NCBI GenBank assembly: GCA_012845835.1
Contig: JABAKD010000007.1
Coordinates: 6,736,222 to 6,800,221 of the forward strand
DNA from: Undaria pinnatifida
Taxonomy: Eukaryota; Sar; Phaeophyceae; Laminariales; Alariaceae
Length of the DNA stretch: 64,000 nt
Direction: 5' to 3'
This document shows positions 1 to 10,700 of the stretch, piece by piece. Position 1 is the first letter of the stretch, and each line of letters starts with the position of its first letter. The position numbers and the translations under genes are program-made. The notes below the pieces were generated by a model, which saw only the letters and a program-made list of their open reading frames with translations, was not told the DNA's origin and did no database searches.

Positions 1-156
1 CTGAGAGCCACATTGATGCCGCGCAGGCGCCCCGCGGGTTGGGCCCGCGGGTCCGCCAATAAAATACAAACATTTCCGCTTCCTGCCTCCCTCGTGCCGA
101 TGCTCCGATCGTATGTCATCACAGCGTGCAGAACAATCACCAGGCAGTACCCCTAG

Positions 157-575
157 CTACTCGTACCAAGGCATACAGCAGTGTGACGCGAATCCCGTAC
201 CTACTGAAGCCGTAACAACAGTAGCAATATTACGGTCATACCAGTACGAAATGTGACCAAACGTAATAAGGCAAAGAAGGGCAGTCGTCGTCGAAGCAGC
301 AGCAGCAGCACTGGCAGCAGCAAGCACCAGCAGCAGACCCCGGATTCTCGCGGATTGCAGCCCCTGCTGACAGACCCATCGCCCCAGTTGTGGGCTTGCT
401 GCCGGAGGCGGCTCAGCTAGGCTGCTTGCGGGGGCTGGAGACTGCACAGATAGAAGATAGATAAAGCAGTAGTAGTACAAATAGTAGCTAGCTCGAGAAA
501 TATCATACCAGTACGAAATGTGACCAAACGTAAAAAAGCAAGAAGAGCAGCCGTTGTCGAAGCAGCAGCAGCAGC

Positions 576-616
<41 letters not shown>

Positions 617-772
617 CCCTGGCAGCAGCAAGCGCCAGCAGCAGACAACGCATCCTCGCGGATCGCAGCCCCTGCTGACAGATCCACCGCCCCAGTTGTG
701 GGCTTGCTTGCTGCCGGAGGCGGCTCAGCTAGGCTGCTTGCCGGGACCGGAGATTGCACTTATGACTTATAA
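157..772. repeat. Tandem duplication with CAG expansion
   Basis: A unit of about 270 bp occurs twice (about 240-445 and 510-765). Both copies start with a block reading roughly cagtacgaaatgtgaccaaa, run through CAG triplets and end with a matching GC-rich segment. The second copy has a much longer pure CAG run (about 570-615). Long open frames on both strands here are products of the triplet repeat; no splice-supported gene is seen. Confidence 0.85.
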
Positions 773-1084
773 CTAGCTCGCTCGTCGGGTCGCTCGTCGG
801 GTCGACCCGGTGGTCCAGCGGTACGGGCATGTCCATGCATGTGGGTTGCGGTTTCTTTCCTATTGCTCGCGCGCACACCACATGACATAATCATCAGCTG
901 CAAACAATGCCGGTAAAAAACGCAGAGAACACGACATACTGGCAAAAGTACGAGGGACCAAGGAACAACCAACCGACCGAGGTATACCTGCTTTGACCCG
1001 TGACTTTTTGACTTTGACCCGTGAGAAATGTCACGGGTAAAGTTAACGTGACCCGCCAGACGACCCGAATCTCGCGGGTCACCC

Positions 1085-1412
1085 GGATTGTCGCGGGTCG
1101 GGTCGGGTCGGGTCAGGACGATTTCAAAATCTCGCGGGTCGGGTCGGGTCGGGTCAAGACGTCTCGAAAATCTCGCGGGTCGGGTCGGGTCGGGTCAAGA
1201 CGTCTCGAAAATCTCGCGGGTCGGGTCAGGTCGGGTCAAGACGTCTCGAAAATCTCGCGGGTCGGGTCGGGTCGGGTCAAGACGTCTCGAAAATCTCGCG
1301 GGTCGGGTCGGGTCGGGTCAAGACGTCTCGAAAATCTCGCGGGTCGGGTCGGGTCAGCTGACCCGACCCGACCCGACCCGACCCGACCCGACCCGACCCG
1401 ACCCGACCCGCG
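1085..1412. repeat. GGGTC/GACCC minisatellite
   Basis: A unit of about 43 bp (three to four TCGGG pentamers plus aagacgtctcgaaaatctcg) is repeated about six times from 1085 to 1345. It then switches to the complementary pentamer ACCCG (about 1357-1410), so the two halves can fold back on each other. The 60-186 codon frames in all readings are repeat artefacts. Confidence 0.9.
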
Positions 1413-1918
1413 AGATTTGACCCGACCCGTGAAAAGCCCTGCTTTTTTGTACGGGGCACGCATATCCCCGCGACAGGAGCCCAAACTCGCTGCGAACAGA
1501 GAGGCAGCTCATGGCGCATCGACCCATCGCCATCGACGGTGCTGGTGCCGAAGGCAGTGCCGAAGGTGCTGGCGGCGTTGAACCAGGCCCGTCAACTGAC
1601 CACGGCGGTGATGGAGCCTGCATCGATCAAGTGGTCGTTCCGACGGCCCCTCCTCGCCCGAGCGCCCGCGACAAAGATGCGATTCGCCACCGTGCAGTGA
1701 ACGAGCGCCGGTTCCCAAGCCCCCCAGATCCCAGCACTGGGTTTGGAAACACTTTATGGTGTACGCAAAGGAGGCGCTAGTCCTTGTTGAACATGATAAC
1801 ATGACAAGAGTGTTTTGTACTAAGACGTTTTTTTTCAAATCCACCTGTTTCTTACATATAAACCAGTCCTAAACTAGGTCGTTTTGTCATACATTTTGCG
1901 TACAAACGGGCGATCGAT

Positions 1919-2000
1919 GTAGTACGCAGCTTGCAAAGATGAGCATCGACCTTAAATCCGTCGAACTCAAAGCTGACGTGTTAGAATAATATATAAAATG
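1919..2000 (+). mobile_element. R-family retroelement fragment (copy 1)
   Basis: Carries the family core CAGCTTGCAAAGATGAG, then a TCGAC...GTCGA stem-loop, then AGCTGACG and an AT-rich tail. It is a short 5'-truncated member of the family described under 3595-4862. Confidence 0.75.
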
Positions 2001-2348
2001 AAGCCGAGTACAAGTACTTGTAGCGTACTTTTTGCATCCAACGGCGCCTTCAGCGGGATCCTCCGGAGGCGCCCCCCTCGGCCGGGGGGGGCTTTTTTGG
2101 CTCGCTTCGCTAGCCTGACGTTAGTCGGCTGCCGCCAGCCAACAAGTCGACTAAAGTCAGGCGGAGCCAGCCAACTAATTACTAGGCGGCAACTCCAGCC
2201 AACTCACAGCCCAAATAATTTGGGATTTTTCCTTGTGTGTTTGGAGTGGTGAAACCGGTAAATCCACCTCCTAAACTGGCGTTATTTTTGTCTTCGGGGG
2301 CGGAGCACTCTCATGGAAGGGGGCGTTCTCATAAAGGACATTTTACGG

Positions 2349-2354
2349 TACACC

Positions 2355-2414
<60 letters not shown>

Positions 2415-2443
2415 GCAACGACGACGACGACGCTACGACGACG

Positions 2444-2528
<85 letters not shown>
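2349..2528. repeat. (GACAAC)n then (AAC)n microsatellite
   Basis: About ten GACAAC hexamers are followed by a GACGAC transition and about 28 AAC triplets. It lies just beyond the apparent donor site of the minus-strand coding exon ending at 2617, so it is probably intronic. Confidence 0.9.
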
Positions 2529-2529
<1 letters not shown>

Positions 2530-2616
2530 ACACCGGTGTGTACCAGGTTCTGCCCTTGGCTGCACTTGCTGATGTTGCTGTGTAGTGCACTACGGCTGTC
2601 AGGTGTCACATCATAC

Positions 2617-2945
2617 CTGTGATCTTTCATCAGAAAGTAGGACTCCATTTCCGTCTGCTCCGTAGTCACAGTCGTCTCCGTCTTCGCCCTCTTCGCGGCC
2701 CTTGCACTGACGCTCACCGCCCCGGTCCGCACCGCCCCAAGGAGCATCCCCTCCGCTCCGTCCGTCGAGGCCTTTCCATTGAGCTTGGCCTCCATCGTCG
2801 TGAGCACGGTCTCCTGGATAGCTCTCGTCTTCATCTTGCACTCCTGTTCTACCCAGTACGACACCTTGTAATCGCTGTTGTTGGCCACTTTGACGCAAGA
2901 TTCCTTCCAAAACCAGATGGACTCCTGCTGCGAAGGGTCACCCAT
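2617..2945 (-). CDS. Unrecognised protein, first coding exon
   Basis: The minus-strand ATG at 2945 sits in a strong context (GCGGCCATGGG). It opens a frame of 109 codons of ordinary, charged composition, unlike the repeat-derived frames nearby. The N-terminus reads MGDPSQQESIWFWKESCVKV and is followed by a region rich in K, E, T and A. The frame reaches an AG|GTATGA donor at 2617 (phase 2). Reading past the donor runs into the AAC/GTT microsatellite, which argues for splicing there. I found no convincing downstream exon between 1400 and 2600, so the gene is incomplete in this reading. I do not recognise the family and assign no function. Alternative: the frame could end by read-through into poly-Leu. 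Confidence 0.45.
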
Positions 2946-3094
2946 GGCCGCTGCTGCTTTATGGTGGGCTGCTTTAACTGCCACTGCTGTGTATTCTTTC
3001 GGTTATGCGGTGTCTGCTGGGCATGCCGCGCCGCAAAGCACTACGACGCGCGATGCTGATGGGGATTTGAATGGCGGGGCATCCTTTTTTTTCT

Positions 3095-3594
3095 GAAGTT
3101 CGTGATTTGAGGGTTTCCACTACATGTGTAGCGTGGCGTTAGCGTGGAGGGGATCAATATGGATTATACCCGGGGGTGTTTTTGGTTGTTATAACTTTTG
3201 TGTATACCGGCCGAACAGAGAGGAGGTTGTATTGTGTGCATCTCCGCGTGCTGCATACTGTGATGTGATGCATGGTGTGCTGCCGTCAACCTACAGCAGC
3301 TACTCCGACACGAACCATCACCATACCGTACTGCTGTACACCCTGCACCACTATGTAGTGTAGCGCCTCGTGATGGGCATTCGCCTTATTTTCCTCGGAG
3401 GTGTTCATGGATGGAGTCGCCATGGATATTATAGTCTATAGACTATTCGTCCAAGTAATTAGTACTGCTGCTGTAATAGAAGTGAATATATCCGGGTAAA
3501 AGATGTAGATGTGATACACACGAGCCCTGCCTTCCACCCCCCTCCCACCTTTACGTACCTTACATCCATCTTTGCTACCAGGTATGTATATATG
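3095..3594. other. No feature seen
   Basis: AT/GC-mixed sequence without a splice-supported frame or recognisable repeat. Short open frames only. Confidence 0.5.
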
Positions 3595-4862
3595 TAATTA
3601 TCTTTCGAGAGCCATCCATGCTGCTGTCCCCCCCCCCCCCCCCCCCCGCCTCGAACGCCCCCTTCTTCCCCATCACCCGCACCATCGCCTAGACCTAGCA
3701 CCACTCGTATAACAAACCCCTCACCTAAAGCCCTTCCTCCCCCCCCCCCCCCCCCCCCTCAAACGCCCCCTCTTTTCCGACCACCTGCACGATTGCCTAG
3801 ACCTAGCACCACGCGTATAACAAGCTGCTACATATCTTTGATCTCATTGCCGAAGTGTAATTGAATATTATTTGTGACCTAAACCTCCTAAAAAACCTCC
3901 CCCCCCCCCCCCCCCCCCTCCTCTTGCTCTCCCTTACTCAAACGCCCCACCAAATATCGAAATCCGCCACATTAATAAACACTTCACGCACAGGATATCA
4001 CCTCATTATCTTTCGAGAGCCATCCATGCCGCTGTGTCCCCCCCCCCCCCCCGCCTCGAACGCCCCCTTCTTCCCCATCACCCGCACCATCGCCTAGACC
4101 TAGCACCACTCGTATAACAAACCCCTCACCTAAAGCCCTTCCTCCCCCCCCGCCCCCCCCCCGCCCCCACACACCCCACCTCCCCCCCAACCCATCCCAA
4201 CCCCACCGCCTCGAACACTCCACCCTCTCTTTACTCACTGATTGTACGACTTACCCCAGGATATACATGATAAACTGATGTATTATTTCCAAAAATGTCA
4301 CATTTATCCCCTCAAAATAATGTATAGTTTCCAGGCACATACTGAGCTGCCCCCCGCCCCCCCCCCCCCCCCCCGCCCCCCCCCCCCCCCGGCCCCCAAT
4401 AATATACTGGTGCCAAAACCGTCAGATTTATCCCCTCGAAAGGATTTATAGCTTACATGCACAAATTGCCCCTCCCCCCCCCCCCCCCCCCGCCCCCCTC
4501 CAAACCCGCTCGCTTTTGATCAAACCCAGGCCCCCACGTCCTTCAAAACTCCGCCCCACCCCCCTCACCGGTTATTCGACTTACAAGATTCACTTGATAA
4601 AAGGATACATTTCCCTTCACAGCTGTCAGATTTTGTCCCCCTCAGAAACGGGTTTTATAGTTTCCGCGCACAGACTGACTAAAATCATCTTGTTGACCCT
4701 GATAGCTACACTGGAGTTGTAAGGGGAGTCGCCGACCTATGTCCTCAATGAGAACACACAACTCGTAATACGCGCGATCGGAGTATCACACACAGCTTGC
4801 AAAGATGAGTTTCGACGAAATCTTCGATCTCACAGCTGGAGTGTATTTTCATTTTTTATAAT
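3595..4862 (+). mobile_element. R-family element, long copy with poly-C modules
   Basis: At least six blocks of 80-200 bp are each followed by a run of 12-40 C. A block with the core cctagacctagcaccactcg occurs at about 3600-3735, 3760-3830 (partial) and 4009-4150. Blocks with TTTATAG...GCACA(A/T)A occur at 4260-4345, 4385-4465 and 4565-4685. The right end (4690-4862) is the full R head, the CAGCTTGCAAAGATGAG core and an AT-rich tail. An inverted copy lies at 53343-54118. No protein-coding frame is seen. A shared 3' end with variable 5' ends in other copies suggests spread by target-primed reverse transcription; this is inference. Confidence 0.7.
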
Positions 4863-4869
4863 ATATGTA

Positions 4870-6800
4870 AATAATGGGTGCATCACGGCGGCCGACCCCA
4901 GTTGACACTATTAACAGAGATGATATAATATGTGCTTTGGGAAACTTTGCCCCCGACGACGTCCCCCCTGCTTTTTTTTCAGTGCGTCTAATAAAATCGT
5001 GTTCTACTACGTACGCGTGGAAGGATGGTTTCCGGCGACACCACATCAGGACGTAAGTACTTGTTGACACTCACAGAGCGCCCGATAAGCTAGAAAAAGC
5101 ATGGCGCCGGCCGTGCCCAACACAAGAAAAGGCTTAGACTTTTGCGCTGTGTCTGATACCGCCGACAATCCCGACTGTGGCGCCAAGTCTCAGCTTCTCC
5201 TCGGGAGCTCAGTGCATACTATCCGCGGGCCCACCCGGTTTCCCCAACTGACAGAAGAAACAACAATCACCATAAGTTTCAAGTAGCTCACGATGGGCAT
5301 TTCTTCGTTTTCAAACATCAGAAAGAGACAAGAGGTCCGGAGACGCCCCCTCGTTCTCAAAACAGGATTTAACAACTCACGCCCGTATGGTAGCAGAAAT
5401 CGGTACCAAGACACAAAACATGGTATACCCTTACTCATCCCACTATGGGCATCGATATTGTTTGGGGGCGTTACACAGGGGGGGCACAACCGTCGTGAGC
5501 CATGGAGGGTTGGTGAAACCATTTCGCGGGCTACGACGGGGGAGTTCGTAGACAACGAGGGGGGAGAGAGAGGTGCATCATCAGGCGGACAGACGGACGG
5601 ATTGACGGACTGAACACGAATTTGTTGTTGTCAGATATAGCAGTACCCCTAATTGACAAGGCAGATTTGACTCTGAGGAAATTGAAGCTTGATAACTGAG
5701 CCACTTTGCTTGTTTGTACGTACACCCACGCCATTCCACATCTTCCTTGCTGCTCACCATGTGACGCTCTTCGTAGCACTCACCCAAAACACCACAAAAA
5801 AATGAGGGCATACAATACGCCACCACGACGTTGTACAAATATATCACGTGAAATATGTACAAGGTCACCAGCCAAAATAACAAACACGGCGCTTACTACT
5901 TGCGCGCGCGAAACACCCGAATCGTTGTAAAAATGACTTACGAGCAGCTTGCTAAAACCCAGTATACTGGCGCAATCCAGTACACTAATTGCCGACAAAG
6001 TCCCCTGCGAGTGCTATGCACTGACTGAATTCACCAGTTCTTAGCCATGCTGTACCACTCTGAATGTAAGCGCAAGGACCGTTGGCGAGTGAATAGAGTA
6101 TCAAATGGTCCTTACATTTCCGTTTAACCAGAGCGGTAATATTATGGGCATACTCGTAGGCGAGTTTTCTAATTACACTGCCCCCCAAAAGGGGGGCCCC
6201 TTTCGAGATCGCTGAAGCCGGAAAATAAGATCGCCGCCTACAAAACCTGATCCACACAATTTGACGGCAGTTGCAAGTAATCCTGCTGCGCAAGTTCCTA
6301 TCCACAGTTATGACTAGCTTTTTCTCTCGTGTCTCTCAGAAAGAAGCAATCTCGAGGCTGTCCTGGCCGCAGGTGTCGTCGTGAGCCACCACTGCGGATG
6401 GACAGGCCACCTGACAAAGAACACAAAGTTCATACATGGGGGGGGGGGCATTCAATACGGCAAGAGTGTGATATACAGTTAATACTGGTATCATAGCGCT
6501 GTACGTTCGCTATGACTTCACGGATAGGTATTATCCATACTTTGGTGGGAAAGGAAGCCAAACAGAAGTAACTACTTCTACTTCTTTACGGAAGCGTACT
6601 CAACTTATATCGGAACGGCATCTACGATATATTATTGGAGGACAAACACAACATGGCAACAATAAGACGCAGTCGTCGGATACAAAAACGTACAACAACG
6701 CAAATTACACACACGCAACTAACTGCACTACCAAGTCGGCGACTCACTATTGGTATTAGTTCAGTCAGCTAACTTTCAGCCCCAATAATAAATCACAATT
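4870..6800. other. No gene supported
   Basis: Several short frames (for example 4874-5056, 5101-5286 and 5293-5613 on the plus strand) have no splice or family support. No repeat longer than about 30 bp was noticed. Confidence 0.4.
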
Positions 6801-6825
6801 CTGTCTACGTCGGCAATGCATGAAT

Positions 6826-6918
6826 TAGATGTATCACGCAGCTTGCAAAGATGATTATCGACCCTAAATTTATCGAACTCACAGCTGACGTGTTTAGAAC
6901 TTTTAATATATATATACA
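6826..6918 (+). mobile_element. R-family fragment (copy 3)
   Basis: Core CAGCTTGCAAAGATGA, short stem-loop (TCGA...TCGA), AGCTGACG and a TA-rich tail. Confidence 0.75.
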
Positions 6919-7099
6919 TATATACATTGTCTCAGCCCACGCGCATACTAAATATAAACCTAGAAAAAAACACCAACGCCAACCATTATAGTGGAGAAAA
7001 CCAAAACATGTTATATACTGCATGTCCAAAAGAAAAAAGAAAAAACAGGATCCCTCCCATTAAGTGAAAAAACTCACCGAGATAGCATACTGCGAGCAC

Positions 7100-7190
7100 C
7101 AACAACGCAGCTTGCAAAGACGAGCATCGACCCTACAATTCGTCGAACTAACAGCTGGCGTCCTTAGAATAATTTAGTAAAATAAAAAAA
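7100..7190 (+). mobile_element. R-family fragment (copy 4)
   Basis: Core CAGCTTGCAAAGACGAG, TCGAC...GTCGA stem-loop, CAGCTGGCG and an AT-rich tail ending in AAAATAAAAAAA. Confidence 0.75.
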
Positions 7191-7429
7191 GGCGTTTCGG
7201 GCGTGCGGGTATGCTGCGGAAGGGGTGCGCCTAGTCTTCACGGGGCTCTGCGTGAGGAGATCTCCACTATTACCCTATTAATACCACCTCACAAAAAAAA
7301 TTCACTCGGAGAAAAGAGTGCATGCTCGGAACAATCTCGTGGCCTACAATGGGTATATAAATAACGAAGAACAGCGCAAAACACCGATAACGGGGTTCCA
7401 ACGGTACCTAACGACGTGTCTAACTCTTA

Positions 7430-7518
7430 TCTTGGTTTCTTCTGTTTCTGTTTCTGCTTCTGCTTCTGTCTCTGTTTCTGCTTCTGTTCATGAGTTTGCT
7501 TCTGTTTACGTTTCTCCT
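7430..7518. repeat. TTTCTG/CTTCTG hexamer array
   Basis: About twelve degenerate hexamers, just 3' of the RNase T2 stop codon. Confidence 0.75.
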
Positions 7519-7568
7519 CCTATTACATCACCATCGTAAACGTGTACCACCGGGCACTTCTATGCATT

Positions 7569-7725
7569 TCACACCGCAGTGTTACAGGCTTTCATCACCT
7601 GCTCTCCCGGCAGGCCGGTATCCTTATCGGGTTCGAGGCAAAGGTACACCTGGTTCAGGTGCACCCGGCCTCTGCAGTCCAGAACCGCCATGCCGTCTCC
7701 ACCGTAGGCGTCCTCTAGCTCCACC
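7569..7725 (-). CDS. RNase T2 terminal exon
   Basis: Acceptor CTCGTCAG. Codes for VLDCRGRVHLNQVYLCLEPD, the final disulfide-bearing strand, and ends with TGA at 7569-7571. Confidence 0.9.
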
Positions 7726-10700
7726 CTGACGAGCGCCGCGAAAAACGAAAAAATAAAAGACAACACACGAAAAAAAGCCAAAAAAAAACAACGCCTCAAA
7801 CAAGTCAAAAAACGAAAACGACCGAAATATGTCGAAACCAAACGGAGTAACTTATTTAGAAATCGCTTACTGCTCCGCCCTGACTGGTGTCGACCGAAAA
7901 AAGAAACGGACGGAAGACAAAACGCCCTACATGAGTCAATAAGTACTATAGATACGGTCGGGTTGGCAACGTAATTTTATAACTGCATCCACGCCATGGG
8001 GACAAACTACCATATATAATGTTTCACAGTTCGGTCAAGTTCGGAGTTCATGATGAAATGAACAATAGCATCTGAAGGTATGCGGGTAGTGTTTAAGCGC
8101 CGTAACATAAAAGTAAAAACGAAAATGCCGCGAAGAGAACGGCTTAAACAAGTGCGTAACACCTCAAGAATTGGACAATACGACATCGCAGCCACAGCCA
8201 CTACCACCACCAAGCCGCACCTTGTAGTATGCCCACCGACATTCTGAGTGAGCTGCGGAGGTGTCTCGAACCGACCTTTGAGAAGCGACAAGGCCGCCGA
8301 GAAATACGCCTCCTGGTAATGGAACGCCAAATGGAACGGATTCGTGATGCACAATGTCAGAAAAACAGTAGCGTTTACGAGTTTAATAGGCTCGTATCTA
8401 AAAATAGCGCCGCCGGCGTGTCACGCAGCTTCCAAAGCTGAGTCCTGCACATGGAATCGGCTGAACTCATAGTCAACACATCTAAAAAAAACTGTAAAAC
8501 AGGTTCTGTCCAGGGTGTGGTCGGGGTCAAACCTGCTGGAGATCGGCTGTTTTGGGCGTGTCACGGTCTTTATTACACTACTTTAGCTTGGGGGGGGGGG
8601 TCAGGCAAGGGTCTAGCCACGCCTCCTAACACAACAACACCAACATTAACACCAATATCACCAACCACCACCATAACCAACCACCATAACCTCCACCGCC
8701 ACCACCACTTCCACCGGCACCCCCACCACGACCACCAAACATCACCATCAACAACAACAGCAACACCACCCACGACAACACTACCATGAATACCAACACC
8801 ACCAACACCAACACCACCAACACCAACACCACCAACACCAACACCACCAACACCAACACCACCAACACCAACACCAACATTATCAACACCAACATTATCA
8901 ACGACGACACCATCAATAACAACGACCATATCAGCACCACCAACACTACAACAGCCGCATGTAACGCTCGACACGGTAGACAAAGCCGCACGTAACGCTC
9001 GTACTATAAAATTTACGGGGGAATACAGTAGTCCGGACCAATAATGGTCAAGAAAAACACAAGAATACACAGTTTTTTCTTGTATATAGCGTGGGTCCTA
9101 ATTGCTATGGTCCTCCGAAATGGGGAAAAAAAAACACAAATTGGTTCCCCACGACCTGGGGCAATTACCGCAGTTACAGAGGGAACCCCGTCAGTCAGAT
9201 ACATACACATGTATCACAAGAAAAATAAAATACACTACACAGCTGTGAGATTGAAGATTTCGTCGAAACCTATGTTTGCAAGCTGTGTGTGGTACTCCGA
9301 TCGCGGGCAATACTGGGTGTGCGTCCTCCTTGAGGATGCAAGTGGGCACATATATTTGACCAAAAAGTACAACCCCAATCGCAGAACACGTCATACATAC
9401 AGTTTCGGCGCATGTCAAACCTGGGTCAACCCCGTGCAGGTTCCGTGCTTGGTCCATTCGTGCTCCCAGAACGAGTCGTACTTCGTACCCGCGTTCTCCG
9501 GCACCTGATGGATACCAGGTGCACCGATTGCACGAAAACATGTAAGTGAGTGGTTGTCTACTATGTTATCAATGGAAGGAGCCGTGATTCGCACCCGTGA
9601 CCTCCGCTACCTCAATAAGCCACCGACTATTGGAGCACAAACAAAATGGTTTACACGATCAATTGTTTGAATATCTCAATGATCACGCGTATCGTATTGA
9701 TTTGACAGATTATGGCGAAACTACCGAGTGGGATAGCCAGGATTGAACGATTCATACTGTACGCAGGCAACGGTAGTGAGCAACCATGTCATACCATATC
9801 ACATCGCACCACATCATACCGTACCATATACCACAGTATGTTATACCGTACCACACCATAGCCTCCCACGCCGTATCATGCCATATGACCATAAGACACC
9901 GTACCTTACCGCACTACACCACTTCATTTGATTGCATTTCCGCTCCCATCAAACTGTTTTTTATTCTCGCGCTTCGTCTCCAGCTTCTTTCCCTTTTCGT
10001 AACTCAGCTCTTGGGTGACATAGCAGCATAACGGGCACTCCTCCTCCTTCTCGACTACGGTGTATGCCTTCATTTTTCATCGCGAAAAGTAATCAACAAT
10101 TCCTTCTCTCGTCGCCTCGTGTTGAACCCAGAATGCACACGCCACGAGAGGCGCTATCTGCACGACAACAAAACTATACACACGCTATCGTAGGTATCGC
10201 ACAAACCTGAATGTTCGGCCACATGGTTTCCAAAACGTCAAGCCCCACCGCGTTGACTACTCGATCATGGTCGTACGCCTCTTTCGTGCAAGTCGTGGGA
10301 TACCTGCACCAAGTCACGATACAAAACACATTCATGTAGCTTGTTTATATTAGTTCCAGTAACGGTGAACGCCGGTAGGCATAGCTTGCACTGTCGTCTC
10401 CGCGGGAACCGAAGGATACGTCAGCTAGCGCTGGGTTGCGAATACAATTGACTTAAACTGATACCCGACAAGTATGAACATACGCGGGAGTGCGGTGAGC
10501 TCAGCTTCTTTTTTCCCATCCACCGCAGGATTTATACAAGAACAAAAAAAGCGTCAGTGAGATCCTCGATCTCACAGCTGAGGCTTTTTCTGTTTTCGCC
10601 CAAAACATCAACGCGTATTCCCAGTAGCGTTTTACGACTTAACCGCAGATATAACAAAAAAGGTTGATAAGCGACACCAACCCTTCAATACATTTTCACT

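Noticed and set aside
1511-1780. Plus-strand frame MAHRPIAIDGAGAEGS, 89 codons
   Set aside because: Composition is acceptable but the region is open on both strands and no family or splice context supports it.
4808-4850. Hammerhead-like core in R copies (GATGAG...CGAAA)
   Set aside because: Invariant C3 and U4 positions do not fit on one strand, and A6 is lacking on the other; other copies diverge further.
7950-8080. Extra RNase T2 exon reading DAIVHFIMNSELD
   Set aside because: Possible by phase, but direct joining of exon 6 (donor AG|GTGCGG) to exon 7 gives a better family fit without it.
8451-8991. Asn/Thr-rich and Val/Gly-rich frames on both strands
   Set aside because: Translations of the ACC/AAC array inside RNase T2 intron 5.
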